Source of the DNA: Rhizocola hellebori
GTDB lineage: Bacteria; Actinomycetota; Actinomycetes; Mycobacteriales; Micromonosporaceae
Direction: 5' to 3'
Assembly (NCBI RefSeq): GCF_016862955.1
Contig: NZ_BONY01000007.1
Location: 62,001-126,000 of the forward strand
DNA length: 64,000 nucleotides
Positions 16,202-25,786 of this stretch are shown here, piece after piece. A program made the position numbers and the translations under genes. The number at the start of each line of letters is the position of its first letter. Positions within the stretch are counted from its first letter, which is position 1. A model generated the notes under the pieces. It saw nothing but the letters and a program-made list of their open reading frames with translations, did not search any database and was not told the DNA's origin.

Positions 16202-17644
16202 TCACATCGCCAGCTTTCCCAGCCGGGTCACCGGAGAGGTGACCGGGTCGGCGACGATGCGCCCGATCGCGGCGGCCGAGGCGGGGCGCAGCCACCGCAC
16301 GAGCCCGCCCCACGCCAGGCCAGTCACCGATACACCAATCACGACGATCGGCACCGTCAGCCAGCGCTGCGAACCGGTGGGAAGACCTAGCAGCGACCCC
16401 AGATTGCCCATCATCATGATCAGCAGAACGGTGCCGAGCACGCAGCCGGTCACGGGAGCGATCCGACGCACGACGATGGAGTCGTTGGTGCCCTGGCCTT
16501 TGGCGAAGAATCCATACGCGGCCCCGCCGCCGACCACGAGCAGAACCAGCAGCGCGAGCGCACCGATCGTCGACAGCCAGCTGAACATGGCCAGCGGTTC
16601 GGCCCCGGCCAGTGCGAACCCGCCGATCACCAAGCCTGTCAGCGTGGTCTGCGTCAGCGCGGCCGCCACGGGGGTGCCGCCGTCGCCGCGCTTGCTGACC
16701 CGGGTCAAGAATCGCGGTAGGACACCTTCGCGCGCCAGGGCGAACAGATATCGGGCCCCGGCGTGTAGGAAGCTGGTCATCGCCGCGAAAATGCTGCTGA
16801 TCAATAGCAATGTGGCCAGGCCGCCGATTGCAGCGCCGAACACATCGTGCAGGGTCTGCAACGGCCCTTCGACTGCTACACCTGTAGTGCTGCCGTGAAC
16901 GCCCATAGCCCAGGCTGTCAGGGCGTAGAACAGCGCGGCGAAACCCACCGCCGACAGGGTTGCCGCGTTCATCGTCTTCGCGCCGCCACGGGCCTCCTCC
17001 GCGTAGGCCAATACCGTCTCCACCCCCGCGGACGCGGCGACCGCGAACGCCAGCACACCGGCCATCCCGGGCACCATCAGCGAAGACGGCGCAAAGCCCG
17101 TCAGCGACAGATCCGCAGCCCGGTTCACCAGCGCGGCAACGACGTAGAAGACGATCAGGGCGATTTCCAGGCCGAGTAATCCACCCAATAGCCGAGCACT
17201 GCTCAAGCCGCCGAGCAGACCCATAACGGCCACCAACACGAGCAGCGCCAGCGCCGTGGTCCACCACGCCCCGTGGAGATGGAACAGGTCGGCCAATGTG
17301 GCGCTGGCAAGGCCGAACAGCGACGAGCCGAAAGCCAGGTACACGGCCAGTGCCAGCACTCCACCGGCCACACCGACGATCGGGGAGATCCCTCTGGCCA
17401 GAAGCGCGTAGAAGGGTGCGGCGTGGCGGATGTGCCCGCTGGCCGACGAGAACGCCGCTGCCAGCACCATCAGCACCGCACCGACCACCAGAAACGCCAG
17501 CGGAATGCCCACCACCCCCGTCGTCTCATACATGGTGGGAATACCGCCGACCGTCACCGTCAACGGCGAGGACGCCACAACGCCCATAATCCACAGCCCC
17601 ACTGGGCCAAGCTTTCCTTGCGCCAGCGTCGCTCTCATGCGCAC
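16202..17644 (-). CDS. APC-family amino acid permease
   Basis: A 480-aa membrane protein with about twelve hydrophobic segments. The N-terminal GVVASSPLTVTVGGIPTMY and the later AYAEEARGGAKTMNAATLSAVG, GARYLFALAREGVLP and GTPVAAALTQT are typical of APC-superfamily transporters. It would import an amino acid or exchange it for an amine across the cytoplasmic membrane. As first gene of an operon with a histidine-decarboxylase-like enzyme, it is the natural candidate for histidine/histamine exchange. This is inferred from context. A start six bases downstream is also possible. Confidence 0.85.
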   Translation of the reverse strand: MRMRATLAQGKLGPVGLWIMGVVASSPLTVTVGGIPTMYETTGVVGIPLAFLVVGAVLMVLAAAFSSASGHIRHAAPFYALLARGISPIVGVAGGVLALAVYLAFGSSLFGLASATLADLFHLHGAWWTTALALLVLVAVMGLLGGLSSARLLGGLLGLEIALIVFYVVAALVNRAADLSLTGFAPSSLMVPGMAGVLAFAVAASAGVETVLAYAEEARGGAKTMNAATLSAVGFAALFYALTAWAMGVHGSTTGVAVEGPLQTLHDVFGAAIGGLATLLLISSIFAAMTSFLHAGARYLFALAREGVLPRFLTRVSKRGDGGTPVAAALTQTTLTGLVIGGFALAGAEPLAMFSWLSTIGALALLVLLVVGGGAAYGFFAKGQGTNDSIVVRRIAPVTGCVLGTVLLIMMMGNLGSLLGLPTGSQRWLTVPIVVIGVSVTGLAWGGLVRWLRPASAAAIGRIVADPVTSPVTRLGKLAM

Positions 17645-18012
17645 GCCAGCCGATCGTTGCCCTGCATAGCTTCGAGCCCTCCGCCGTCAGAATTCTTGGC
17701 CACCCAAAGGCCGTCTACGTCAATCGGCATGCACGCCTGACGCCAGCCGGTTTGACCCCAGTAATTACTTGACCAATTCAGCCCCAGGGGCATGCCGAGG
17801 TGAAGGACTTGGATGTTCACAGCTCATCTGTGGACATCCATGGCAAGACCCGGCCAGCGAAGTTCGCTCGGACGTGGAGGCCGGGATGACCAATGGCATC
17901 CAGTGATGGATAATTGTCAACCAACCGGCGTGGTCATGTTGGTGTGTTTCGGCTGGGTGTAACCCGATGCCTCAGCACTCCTGTCAGCCGCGGACACAAG
18001 GGAGGTGTGATT
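17645..18012. other. Divergent promoter region with a possible small ORF
   Basis: This space separates the permease operon (minus) from the XRE gene (plus). A 52-codon minus-strand frame (17793 down to 17635) overlaps the permease start. Its product has Trp/Cys-rich and VAKNSDGGG segments faintly like DUF397 proteins, which often neighbour XRE genes. Evidence is too thin to call it a gene. Confidence 0.3.
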
Positions 18013-19431
18013 GTGGGACAACAGCCTCGGCCGCTGACCCCACACATTTCCGCGTTGCATTTCTTTGGCGCGGAGGTGCGTCACTGGCGTCGGCTGCGTG
18101 GCTTGTCGGGTCGCGGCCTTGGCCAAGCCGTGGCCTACAGCCACAGCCTGTTGAGCCAGATCGAAACCGCCACCCGCTGGCCCACACCCGAACTGGCCAA
18201 AGCCCTCGACGAGCATCTGGAGACCGGCGGTGTCCTCCAGCGGCTCATCCCCGCAGTCGCCCAGTTACGCGAGCAATCCGCACGCCTGGCCGCCGCGAGC
18301 AGTCCAGAACCAGGTGAAGTCGGGCTTAGCTGGGCGGGCGACACCGCCGCCGCGATCGGCACCCTTCGCCAGCTGTGCGGCGCCGATCTCTCCGAGCAGC
18401 CCGTCGTCGATGCCGCATGGTTGCCGCAGGCACTAGCCGAACCGCTGGGGCGCTGGATGGTGACGCACAAGGATCCCCATTTGCCGGTCAACACGGGCTC
18501 ACGCCGTGTCGGGCGGGCTGACCTCGACGCGCTGTGGGCCATGAGCGCCGCCTTCGCCGACGCCGACCACCGTCTCGGCGGCGGCCACGCCCGCTCCACG
18601 CTGCTGTCCTATCTCGACCACGTCCTGGCACCCATGCTCAAGGGCCAATACACCGACGTGATCGGCCGCGAACTGTTCGCCGCTGCCGCCCGGCTGTCGG
18701 ACCTGGCCGGATTCATGTGCTTCGACTCCGGCAGGCAAGGCCTGGGCCAACGGTATTTCGTGCAGGCGCTGCGACTCGCCAAGATCAGCGGTGCGGTGGG
18801 GCTGGGCGCGCACATCCTCACCGACATGGCCATGCAAGCCCACTGGCTCAGCCACGCCACCGAAGCCATCGCGTTGGCCGAAGCCGCCTGCCACACCGTA
18901 CGACGCGCGGGTTCGCCCAGCTCCGTAGCGCGATGCCATGCCGTGCGGGCACGCGCCCTAGCCCTTGCCAATGACCGCACCGCCAGCGACCGAGCACTGC
19001 ACCACGCCGAACAGGCGCTGGAAAAGGCGTGCCACGACAGCGAACCCGAGTGGATCCAGTTCTTCAACGCCACCCAGCTCGCCACCGAATCGATGTACGC
19101 CAGCGACAACCTCGGCCGGCGAAAGCGCGTACAAGCAACGGCAGCGATCACCGCCATCGCCGACCAAACCATGCAACGCCGCCACGTGCTGGCCGTGACC
19201 ACACTGGCCGCCCCCCACCTACCCAGCCCCGCCACTGACACCGCAAAGTCCGATGTCGACCAAGCCTGCCAGCTCCTCGCCATGATCATCCCCATGGTGC
19301 CGAGCATGACCAGCGCCCGAGGCCTGGACGGCATCAACAACATCCGCCGACGTCTCACCGTGTTCCGTGACCGGCCCACCGTCCACGAAGTCGAAGCCGC
19401 GCTGCTCAACGCCATGGTGCCCACGCCGTAG
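18013..19431 (+). CDS. XRE-family regulator with a TPR-like C-terminus
   Basis: A 472-aa protein from GTG 18013, which has GGAGG seven bases upstream; earlier in-frame starts lack a ribosome site. Residues about 15-65 (VRHWRRLRGLSGRGLGQAVAYSHSLLSQIETATRWPTPELAKALDEHL) form the helix-turn-helix. The long helical remainder (about 200-460) has the repetitive Ala/Leu pattern of tetratricopeptide-like domains. Such regulators are numerous in Streptomyces and relatives and usually act on a neighbouring gene. Here the kinase-like gene starts 10 bases after the stop, so the pair is probably a functional unit. Confidence 0.8.
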   Translation: MGQQPRPLTPHISALHFFGAEVRHWRRLRGLSGRGLGQAVAYSHSLLSQIETATRWPTPELAKALDEHLETGGVLQRLIPAVAQLREQSARLAAASSPEPGEVGLSWAGDTAAAIGTLRQLCGADLSEQPVVDAAWLPQALAEPLGRWMVTHKDPHLPVNTGSRRVGRADLDALWAMSAAFADADHRLGGGHARSTLLSYLDHVLAPMLKGQYTDVIGRELFAAAARLSDLAGFMCFDSGRQGLGQRYFVQALRLAKISGAVGLGAHILTDMAMQAHWLSHATEAIALAEAACHTVRRAGSPSSVARCHAVRARALALANDRTASDRALHHAEQALEKACHDSEPEWIQFFNATQLATESMYASDNLGRRKRVQATAAITAIADQTMQRRHVLAVTTLAAPHLPSPATDTAKSDVDQACQLLAMIIPMVPSMTSARGLDGINNIRRRLTVFRDRPTVHEVEAALLNAMVPTP

Positions 19432-19441
19432 ACTCGCCCAC

Positions 19442-20368
19442 GTGCACGCTGTCGGCTCCACCCCCTGGGTCCTCGACCTGGCCTGCACACACGCCACCGC
19501 GCTGGGTATGAACACCACCGCAGCGCGCGTCCTGCACCACTACAACAACGCGGTAGTGCTACTCCCCGCGGAAAACACCGTCATCAGGCTCGCCAGCACC
19601 GAGGCGGTGGATCGCATCGCCGCCAGCCAGGACGTCTGCCGATGGCTCAGCAGCCAACACGAATACCCCGCGACGATCCCCGCGCCCGGTGCGACAGTGG
19701 CACTGCTCGCCGACTCGATGACGGCAAGCTTGTGGACCTATCACCCGCCACCGCGGAGTCCGCTCACCACCACATCAGCCGACCTCGCGAAGCTGCTCCA
19801 CACCCTCCACTCGCTACCGGTGCCACCGGCCGCGCTGCGTCCATGGGAACCGCTGTCGTCGCTGCACGCGATACTCGCCGGCCCGGACGCGCACGCCGTC
19901 ATGACCGGGCCAGAGATCGAGGCGGTCCAGGCAATCCTCGCCGACATCCACGACCGGCTCGCCACCCACGACTGGCCCCTGGGCCACGGGCTCATCCACG
20001 GCGACGCATGGCAGGGAAACCTGTTGCACGACAACAGCAGCAGCACGCCGCAGCTGCGGTTGGGTGACTGGGACAACGTCGCCATCGGACCCAGAGAAGT
20101 CGACCTCATACCAACCTGGCACGCCTCCTATCGGTACGGCAAAGGACAGCACTGGCGCGACGAATTCCAGCGGGCCTACGGCTACGACTTGCAAGAATCC
20201 CCACGCTTTGCCGACCTTATGGCCATGCGCGACCTCGCCCAGCTCGGCGGACCCATCCGGCGCGCCGCGCACAACCCGCGATACGCCGCCGCCTTGCGCC
20301 AGCGCCTCGGCGACATCCTCGGCGGGCAGCACCACACCACCTGGACAGCCCTCACCGGATCAGCCTGA
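19442..20368 (+). CDS. Aminoglycoside-phosphotransferase-fold kinase
   Basis: A 308-aa protein from GTG 19442. The catalytic loop is HGLIHGDAWQGNLL (Brenner motif HGDxxxxN) and the metal-binding Asp follows in LGDWDNVAIGPREVDL, both intact. The N-terminal lobe contains NNAVVLLPAENTVIRLAS. APH-fold enzymes phosphorylate antibiotics, choline or other small alcohols; the substrate here is unknown. It sits ten bases behind an XRE regulator, a pairing often seen in actinomycete genomes. No resistance claim can be made from sequence alone. Confidence 0.8.
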   Translation: MHAVGSTPWVLDLACTHATALGMNTTAARVLHHYNNAVVLLPAENTVIRLASTEAVDRIAASQDVCRWLSSQHEYPATIPAPGATVALLADSMTASLWTYHPPPRSPLTTTSADLAKLLHTLHSLPVPPAALRPWEPLSSLHAILAGPDAHAVMTGPEIEAVQAILADIHDRLATHDWPLGHGLIHGDAWQGNLLHDNSSSTPQLRLGDWDNVAIGPREVDLIPTWHASYRYGKGQHWRDEFQRAYGYDLQESPRFADLMAMRDLAQLGGPIRRAAHNPRYAAALRQRLGDILGGQHHTTWTALTGSA

Positions 20369-20597
20369 GATGCCCGAGCCTGCGTTCGCGATCGTGTCGT
20401 ATTCGCTTCGGTCGGCTCGATGGTGCCACGACATCTCGATGGTTCTGCAAACCGGCGCAATCAGTTTGGAAGTTACACGGCTATTGTTCCGTACTATGCC
20501 GGTAGGGATTGGATGGTGCCGCTGGCCTGCTGATTCATTTCAGCTCTATCCCAGTCGGTTCCGGCTCCGGACCGTTCCCTCCCACAACCCTCCCACG

Positions 20598-20640
20598 ATC
20601 GGCCCCGTGGATGCGTGGTCCAAGGGGCCGATTTCTATTT
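20598..20640 (+). terminator. Hairpin with T-rich tail
   Basis: ATCGGCCCC (20598-20606) pairs with GGGGCCGAT (20624-20632) around a 17-nt loop, and the following bases are T-rich (TTCTATTT). It lies 230 bp after the kinase gene and just before the arsenate-reductase relic. Confidence 0.55.
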
Positions 20641-20699
20641 GCGGAAAAACAGAATGCGGACACGACAGACGCCGCGCGCATCTCGCGATCCCGATGCTC

Positions 20700-20855
20700 C
20701 GCAGGCCAGCAAGACGGTGGCGCAGCTGCGGCGATGCGTGTCCGCACTTCCCGGGAAAGCGTTACGAGGACTGGGTTCTGACCGATCCGGCAGGGCAGCC
20801 GATCGAGATCGTGCACGAGGTTAGTGACGAGATCTGCGATCGGGTCGAACGTTGA
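20700..20855 (+). pseudogene. Relic of an arsenate reductase (ArsC) C-terminus
   Basis: The frame ending with TGA at 20853-20855 reads CGDACPHFPGKRYEDW followed by LTDPAGQPIEIVHEVSDEI. This is the well-conserved end of actinobacterial thioredoxin/mycothiol-type arsenate reductases of the low-molecular-weight phosphatase fold. The upstream two thirds, including the CxxxxxR active-site loop, are missing, so no enzyme can be made. It belongs with the aquaporin relic at 26.85 kb and the broken arsR at 28.05 kb as debris of an arsenic-resistance locus. Confidence 0.7.
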
Positions 20856-21786
20856 TCAAAGAGATCGTTCCGGCCTAGGTCCTGTCGCGCGCGGACATGG
20901 TTTTAGGGCATCAAGCCGGTGAGCAATCTGAACAACGATGAACATCGAACTTCACCTTTGGAATGCGGCCTGGCCGCACATCCGGTGATGATGGGGAGCA
21001 TGCACGCTGGAGCTTAGATCGCGGTCCGCCATGAGCGGTTACCTCCGTTCGCCTGCGTCACACAAGCTTTGCAGCAATCATCCATCCTGCAGCAATCAGT
21101 GCAAATCGCCCGTATGGCCGTCGGCTGAAAGAGGGCCGGGGCCATGACGCTGCGGCTGTCGTGGTTGATTCGATATCCGCACCGTTCGCTAGCCTCTGTC
21201 ATGTGAACGGGCTAGGTCACGGAATCGACCCTGACCGAATGAAGGGCGAGCATGTCGCAACGGGCGGTTGCCACAGATAACTAGGTTTGCTTTGTTCCTG
21301 ATCGACCCTAGTAGATCGCCTCGTTGGTCGAGACAACAGTTTCGCGACCAGTCTTACCCTGAATGATGTCGATCTAACCGGTCGCCCCAGCGCGAGTGAA
21401 CCTCAGGGCGATATCCGACTATCGAATCCCAACATGTGTGCTGACGCGAGTGGGCGCCGCCAGCACTGTCCGCTTACGACGAAGAAATTCACCGAAGGAG
21501 AGCAATGCGAACGCGGTCAGCAGGTTTGTCTGCACCCGCTTCAGGCCGTTGCCGTCGCCATCTCGATCGCAGTGGATATGCCGACTGGGCAAGCGTAGGA
21601 AGCCGGCGCACACGGAATAGACACCGTCTCGAGCTCAGTAGGCGGAGGCCCGCGAGCCTATCCGTCAATCCGACCCACTTTAGTTGACGCCACCCTCGTT
21701 CCGCTCCGAGGCGCGCTAGCCACCGTCTACGGCGCCTATCAACCATCGGCACCGGCGCTGTCAAATGAACTGGGAGTCATTTAACA

Positions 21787-24700
21787 ATGAGGAAGCCCGT
21801 AGCGTTTTCGTTGTCAATATTTGTTTTCGTCAGTAGTCTGACGCTAGTGACGATGGCTGCTCCCGCCAATGCGGCCAATGGATCAGCGCTCCTTGTGAAA
21901 GATATTCGGCCTGGTGCGCAAAGCTCGCACCCGTTTTCTCTGGCCAATGTCAACGGTACGCTCTTCTTCCAAGCAAGTGATGACATGCATCCTTCCGGCC
22001 TCTGGAAGAGTGACGGCACTGCCGCTGGCACGGTCCTGGTAGCAGACCTAGCGATGCAAAGCCCGGCATACCTGACTAACGTCAACGGCACGCTCTACTT
22101 CCAGGCCAGTGATGGTGTACACGGCTATGAACTATGGAAAAGCGACGGCACGACCGCGGGCACCGTCATGGTCGCAGACATTAATCCCGGCGCAGATAGT
22201 TTGTACCCTAGCGCTCTCACCAATGTAAACGGCACGCTCTACCTTCGAGGATGGGATGCAGAAGGTTCGGAGCTATGGAAGAGCGACGGCACTGCCGCTG
22301 GCACCGTGAAGGTGAAGGACATACGGCCCGGCGGTAACGGTTCATTCCCCACCCACCTTACCGACTTCAATGGCACGCTTTACTTCCAAGCCGACGATGG
22401 CTTAAACGGAGCGGAGCTATGGAAAAGCGACGGCACCGCCGATGGCACGGTGATGGCCGCAGATATCTTCACCGGAAGTAGTTCCTACCCCGAGCAATTC
22501 GCCAATGTCAACGGAACACTATTCTTTCGTGCATTAGGCAATGAAGCGGAAAGCTACGAACTATGGAAGAGCGATGGCACTGCCGCCGGCACCGTGAAGG
22601 TCAAGGACATACGGCCCGGCACGTATATGAGTTCGAACGCTAGTTATCTTACCAACTTCAACGGCATGCTCTATTTCCAAGCAAACGATGGCGTTAACGG
22701 TGCCGAGCTTTGGAAGAGCGACGGCACGGCGGCTGGCACCGTCATGGTGGCGAACATCAATGCGCTGGGAGATTCGTCCCCCAGCTGGCTGGCCACTTCC
22801 AACGGCTTGCTCTATTTCTCAGCTAATGATGGTGCGTACGGCAATGAGCTGTGGAAGAGCGATGGTACTGCTGCCGGCACTGCCCTGGTGGCAGATATTT
22901 ATCCGTCCGGAGATTCGTACGCTGTGTCCCTAACCGATGTCAATGGGATGCTCTTCTTCCAAGCAAATGACGGCGTGCATGGCAATGAACTATGGAGGCG
23001 GGGGGTCAACGACTCCATCGCCCCGACCGTAAACCCGCCCACTTGGTCGAGCAATCCCCTTGCACATGGGCAAAACACGACGCTCAGTACTGTGGTGACT
23101 GATGATGACAATGACGTTGAAAGCGTGATGTACACCATCGACGGGGGCACGCCCCAGTCGATGACACAAACCGTCGCTAACGGCACATGGAAAGCTACAT
23201 TCGGCTCCGAACTCTCGATCGGCACCTACAACATCACCATTACCGCCACCGACCAGGCTGGTAATTCAAGCGCCAGCGTGACCAGCACCCTCACCGTTCT
23301 CGATCAGACACCACCGACAGTGACCGGACACGCAGACCGTAGTCCCACCAGTTTCGGCTGGTTTAACGCACCGGTGGTCATTAACTGGACATCAAACGAT
23401 CCAGCGCCATCCTCGGGCACCCCCACGGTACCCAGCCCGACGACAATCAGCGCCGACGGCGCCAACCAGCCAGTGACATCGGGCCTATCATGCGACCCGG
23501 CAGGAAACTGTGCTACAGGCCAATACATCGCGTCGATAGACCAGGCCGCACCGTCGGTAACCTACTCACTCGGCCCAGCACCCAATGGGGAAGGCTGGAA
23601 CAACACCGACGTGACAGTAACCTTCACCTGCGCCGACGGCCTGTCCGGCATAGCCACTTGCTCCGGACCTGTCACGGTCGCCACCAACAGTGCGGCCCAG
23701 ACCGTGTTCGGTACCGCCTTGGACAAAGCTGGCAATGGCACGGCCATAGAGATCACCATCAAATTGGATAAGACCGCTCCCAGCATCACCGCCACGCCGT
23801 ATCCTGCAGCCAACGGCCAAGGCTGGAACAACACGGATGTTGCCATAGTCTTCGCCTGCAGCGACAACCTCTCAGGCCTCGCGAACTGCTCCAACTCCTT
23901 CGCGCTCGCCACGGAAGGAGCCAACCAAACCGTATCCGGTCAGGCCATCGACCGTGCCGGAAATACCGCGACCGCGACGCTCTCGATCAATATCGACAAG
24001 ACCGCACCCACAATGGGAACCCCCGCATGGACGGTGAACCCCAAACCGGTCGACACCCCATCATCTCCCGTGCCAAGCACACTATCCGTGCCCGCCGCAG
24101 ACAGCCTCGCCGGCGTCACACGAGGCGAATACTTCATAGGCCCGGACCCAGGCATAGGCATTGCCACCCCAATGCCATTTGCCAGCGGCAACCTCACCGC
24201 GGCGCTCGGCAGCCAACTGCCAGTCGGCGTATACGACATAGGCATCAGGGCACTCGACAACGCCGGCAACTGGACCGCGGTCATCACCACCATGCTGGTG
24301 GTCTACGACCCCGTCACAGCACTGGGCATCACCGGCAAGAACAAAAAGGACCTCGTCCCGCGCCTTGCCAACGGCGACCACTTGCCCGGCCTGATCTCAA
24401 ACACCCAAAACGACACAGCCGACTACGGCTTCACCATCGACTACCGCAACGGCTCGCTCGACCCACGCAACGACTTCCACTTCAAATACACGACCGGAAG
24501 CCAATGCAACTCCTCCAATCCACAGAACTGCCACAGCCTCACCCTCGATGCCACAACCGTCGCATGGCTCGTCATCGACCAGACCAATAGCTCCCGAGGC
24601 CGATTCCAAGGCACCGCAACCGTCACCACCGACGGCGCAACGACATCGAATGTCTTCACCGTGGAAGGCATCGACGGCGACCGGCTCAGCTCTGCCGACG

Positions 24701-24810
24701 ACCATTTCCTACTAAAGATCTTTGCGGCCAATACCAACCCCGATACCGCCACCCCGCTCTACCAAGCATCCGGATCACTTGCCAAGGGAAACTCCATTCG
24801 CATCCGGTAG
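21787..24810 (+). CDS. Large secreted protein with ELWKSDGT repeats and Ig-like domains
   Basis: A 1007-aa exported protein. A signal peptide is clear: MRK, then a hydrophobic stretch, ending near PANAANG. Residues about 30-410 hold eight units of about 45-50 aa, each with NGTLYFQAxDG, ELWKSDGTAAGT and VxDIxPG, a beta-propeller-like repeat of cell-surface proteins. Residues about 415-850 contain Ig-like or bacterial surface domains (DQAGNSSASVTSTLTVLD, DRAGNTATATLSINID). The final part is unique. Base composition is less GC-rich than its neighbours, with AT-rich codons near the start, which suggests transfer. The role is unknown: adhesion or carbohydrate binding is a guess. Confidence 0.85.
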   Translation: MRKPVAFSLSIFVFVSSLTLVTMAAPANAANGSALLVKDIRPGAQSSHPFSLANVNGTLFFQASDDMHPSGLWKSDGTAAGTVLVADLAMQSPAYLTNVNGTLYFQASDGVHGYELWKSDGTTAGTVMVADINPGADSLYPSALTNVNGTLYLRGWDAEGSELWKSDGTAAGTVKVKDIRPGGNGSFPTHLTDFNGTLYFQADDGLNGAELWKSDGTADGTVMAADIFTGSSSYPEQFANVNGTLFFRALGNEAESYELWKSDGTAAGTVKVKDIRPGTYMSSNASYLTNFNGMLYFQANDGVNGAELWKSDGTAAGTVMVANINALGDSSPSWLATSNGLLYFSANDGAYGNELWKSDGTAAGTALVADIYPSGDSYAVSLTDVNGMLFFQANDGVHGNELWRRGVNDSIAPTVNPPTWSSNPLAHGQNTTLSTVVTDDDNDVESVMYTIDGGTPQSMTQTVANGTWKATFGSELSIGTYNITITATDQAGNSSASVTSTLTVLDQTPPTVTGHADRSPTSFGWFNAPVVINWTSNDPAPSSGTPTVPSPTTISADGANQPVTSGLSCDPAGNCATGQYIASIDQAAPSVTYSLGPAPNGEGWNNTDVTVTFTCADGLSGIATCSGPVTVATNSAAQTVFGTALDKAGNGTAIEITIKLDKTAPSITATPYPAANGQGWNNTDVAIVFACSDNLSGLANCSNSFALATEGANQTVSGQAIDRAGNTATATLSINIDKTAPTMGTPAWTVNPKPVDTPSSPVPSTLSVPAADSLAGVTRGEYFIGPDPGIGIATPMPFASGNLTAALGSQLPVGVYDIGIRALDNAGNWTAVITTMLVVYDPVTALGITGKNKKDLVPRLANGDHLPGLISNTQNDTADYGFTIDYRNGSLDPRNDFHFKYTTGSQCNSSNPQNCHSLTLDATTVAWLVIDQTNSSRGRFQGTATVTTDGATTSNVFTVEGIDGDRLSSADDHFLLKIFAANTNPDTATPLYQASGSLAKGNSIRIR

Positions 24811-24825
24811 GCCCGAGATCGATGC

Positions 24826-24846
24826 GAGCCTGCGCGCCGCAGGCTC
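24826..24846 (+). terminator. GC-rich hairpin after the surface-protein gene
   Basis: GAGCCTGCG and CGCAGGCTC pair perfectly around a three-base loop, 16 bp after the stop. There is no T-run, but compact GC hairpins like this are common actinomycete terminators. Confidence 0.55.
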
Positions 24847-24884
24847 CACATTGATTGATGCAGCCCTAGAGCGCGGGCTGCACA

Positions 24885-25778
24885 ATGGCAAACGTGGCGG
24901 CCTTCGTTGTGCCGGTGAACCTGGCGGACAGTGTGCGCGCCGATCCGGTGCCTGGACGCAGGGATTGGCTGCGCCTGCTGCCCGAGATCGTAGGGGCGCA
25001 GGCTGAGCGGTGGTCGCTGCGCGTCGGTGAGCCGTACCAGCCCGGGGGCCGCTGCGCCTGGGTGGCCCCGGTACGGGACGTCGCCGGGCAGGATCTTGTG
25101 CTCAAGGTTGCCTGGCGGCATGACGAGGCGGCCCACGAGGCTGACGCTCTGCGGGCGTGGGCTGGCCAGGGGGCGGTACGGCTGCACGACAGCGAGGTGT
25201 TCGGCTCGACGAGCGTGCTGCTGCTGGAGCGCTGCCGTCCAGGGACGACGCTCGCGCAGGCTCTGCCGGAGCCCGAGCAGGATGAAGTCGTCGCCGGTCT
25301 GCTGCGGCGGTTGTGGGTCGCGCCTACCGCTGGGTTCTCGTTCCGGCCGCTGCAGGTGATGTGCGATGCGTGGGCAGCGGAGTTCGAGGAGCAGCTCGCA
25401 GTGTCTGCCAGCCGGCTGGATCCGGGGCTGGCTCGTGCCGGGATCGAACTGTTGCGGACTCTGCCCGCCACCGCTGAGCGGCAGGTGCTGCTGTGTACCG
25501 ACCTGCACGCCGGGAACGTGCTGGCGGCGCGCGGGGAACCGTGGCTAGTCATCGATCCCAAGCCGTATCTGGGGGATCCGACCTACGACGCGCTGCAACA
25601 CCTGCTCAACTGCGAGGAGCGGCTGGTTGCCGATCCGGCCGGGTTGGCCAGGCGGTTGGCGGACCTGCTCGGCCTCGACCCCGACCGGCTCATCTGCTGG
25701 CTGTTCGCCCGGTGTGTGCAGGAATCGATCGACCAACCCGTGCTTGGCGAGGTTGCCGCCCACCTCGCCCCCGGGTAG
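24885..25778 (+). CDS. Streptomycin-6-kinase-like (APH(6)/hydroxyurea) phosphotransferase
   Basis: A 297-aa kinase. The motifs LVLKVAWRHDEAAHEADALRAW, VLLCTDLHAGNVLAA and LVIDPKPYLGDPTYD fit the APH_6_hur family that includes streptomycin 6-kinases. In the catalytic loop the usual HGD is CTD, while Asp, His and Asn are kept. Family members occur in many soil actinomycetes, most with no known natural substrate. Its tail converges on the TPR-like gene with eight bases between. Any aminoglycoside specificity is inference from family. Confidence 0.8.
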   Translation: MANVAAFVVPVNLADSVRADPVPGRRDWLRLLPEIVGAQAERWSLRVGEPYQPGGRCAWVAPVRDVAGQDLVLKVAWRHDEAAHEADALRAWAGQGAVRLHDSEVFGSTSVLLLERCRPGTTLAQALPEPEQDEVVAGLLRRLWVAPTAGFSFRPLQVMCDAWAAEFEEQLAVSASRLDPGLARAGIELLRTLPATAERQVLLCTDLHAGNVLAARGEPWLVIDPKPYLGDPTYDALQHLLNCEERLVADPAGLARRLADLLGLDPDRLICWLFARCVQESIDQPVLGEVAAHLAPG

Positions 25779-25786
25779 CCGGTCCA

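Larger units (their letters stand above)
20369..21786. other. 1.4-kb degenerate intergenic region
   Basis: No intact gene is convincing. It contains an intrinsic-terminator-like hairpin (20598-20640) and the C-terminal relic of an arsenate reductase (up to 20855). Beyond that, only short frames without family resemblance are present. One 62-codon Cys-rich frame (21014-21202, minus) has no clear ribosome site. Confidence 0.5.

Noticed and set aside
16197-17267. 356-codon minus-strand frame inside the permease gene
   Set aside because: It is an Arg/Gly-rich shadow in another frame; the permease frame has the hydrophobic segments and family motifs.
17635-17820. Small minus-strand frame before the permease
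   Set aside because: It is only faintly DUF397-like, with a weak start, and overlaps the permease start. It is mentioned under the intergenic entry and not called as a gene.
21014-21202. 62-codon Cys-rich minus-strand frame
   Set aside because: No ribosome site is visible, there is no family resemblance and it lies in degenerate DNA.
22000-23000. Regularly spaced DNA repeats that could suggest a CRISPR array or tandem repeat
   Set aside because: The spacing (about 135-150 bp) and codon-level variation fit protein repeats (ELWKSDGT) inside one open frame.
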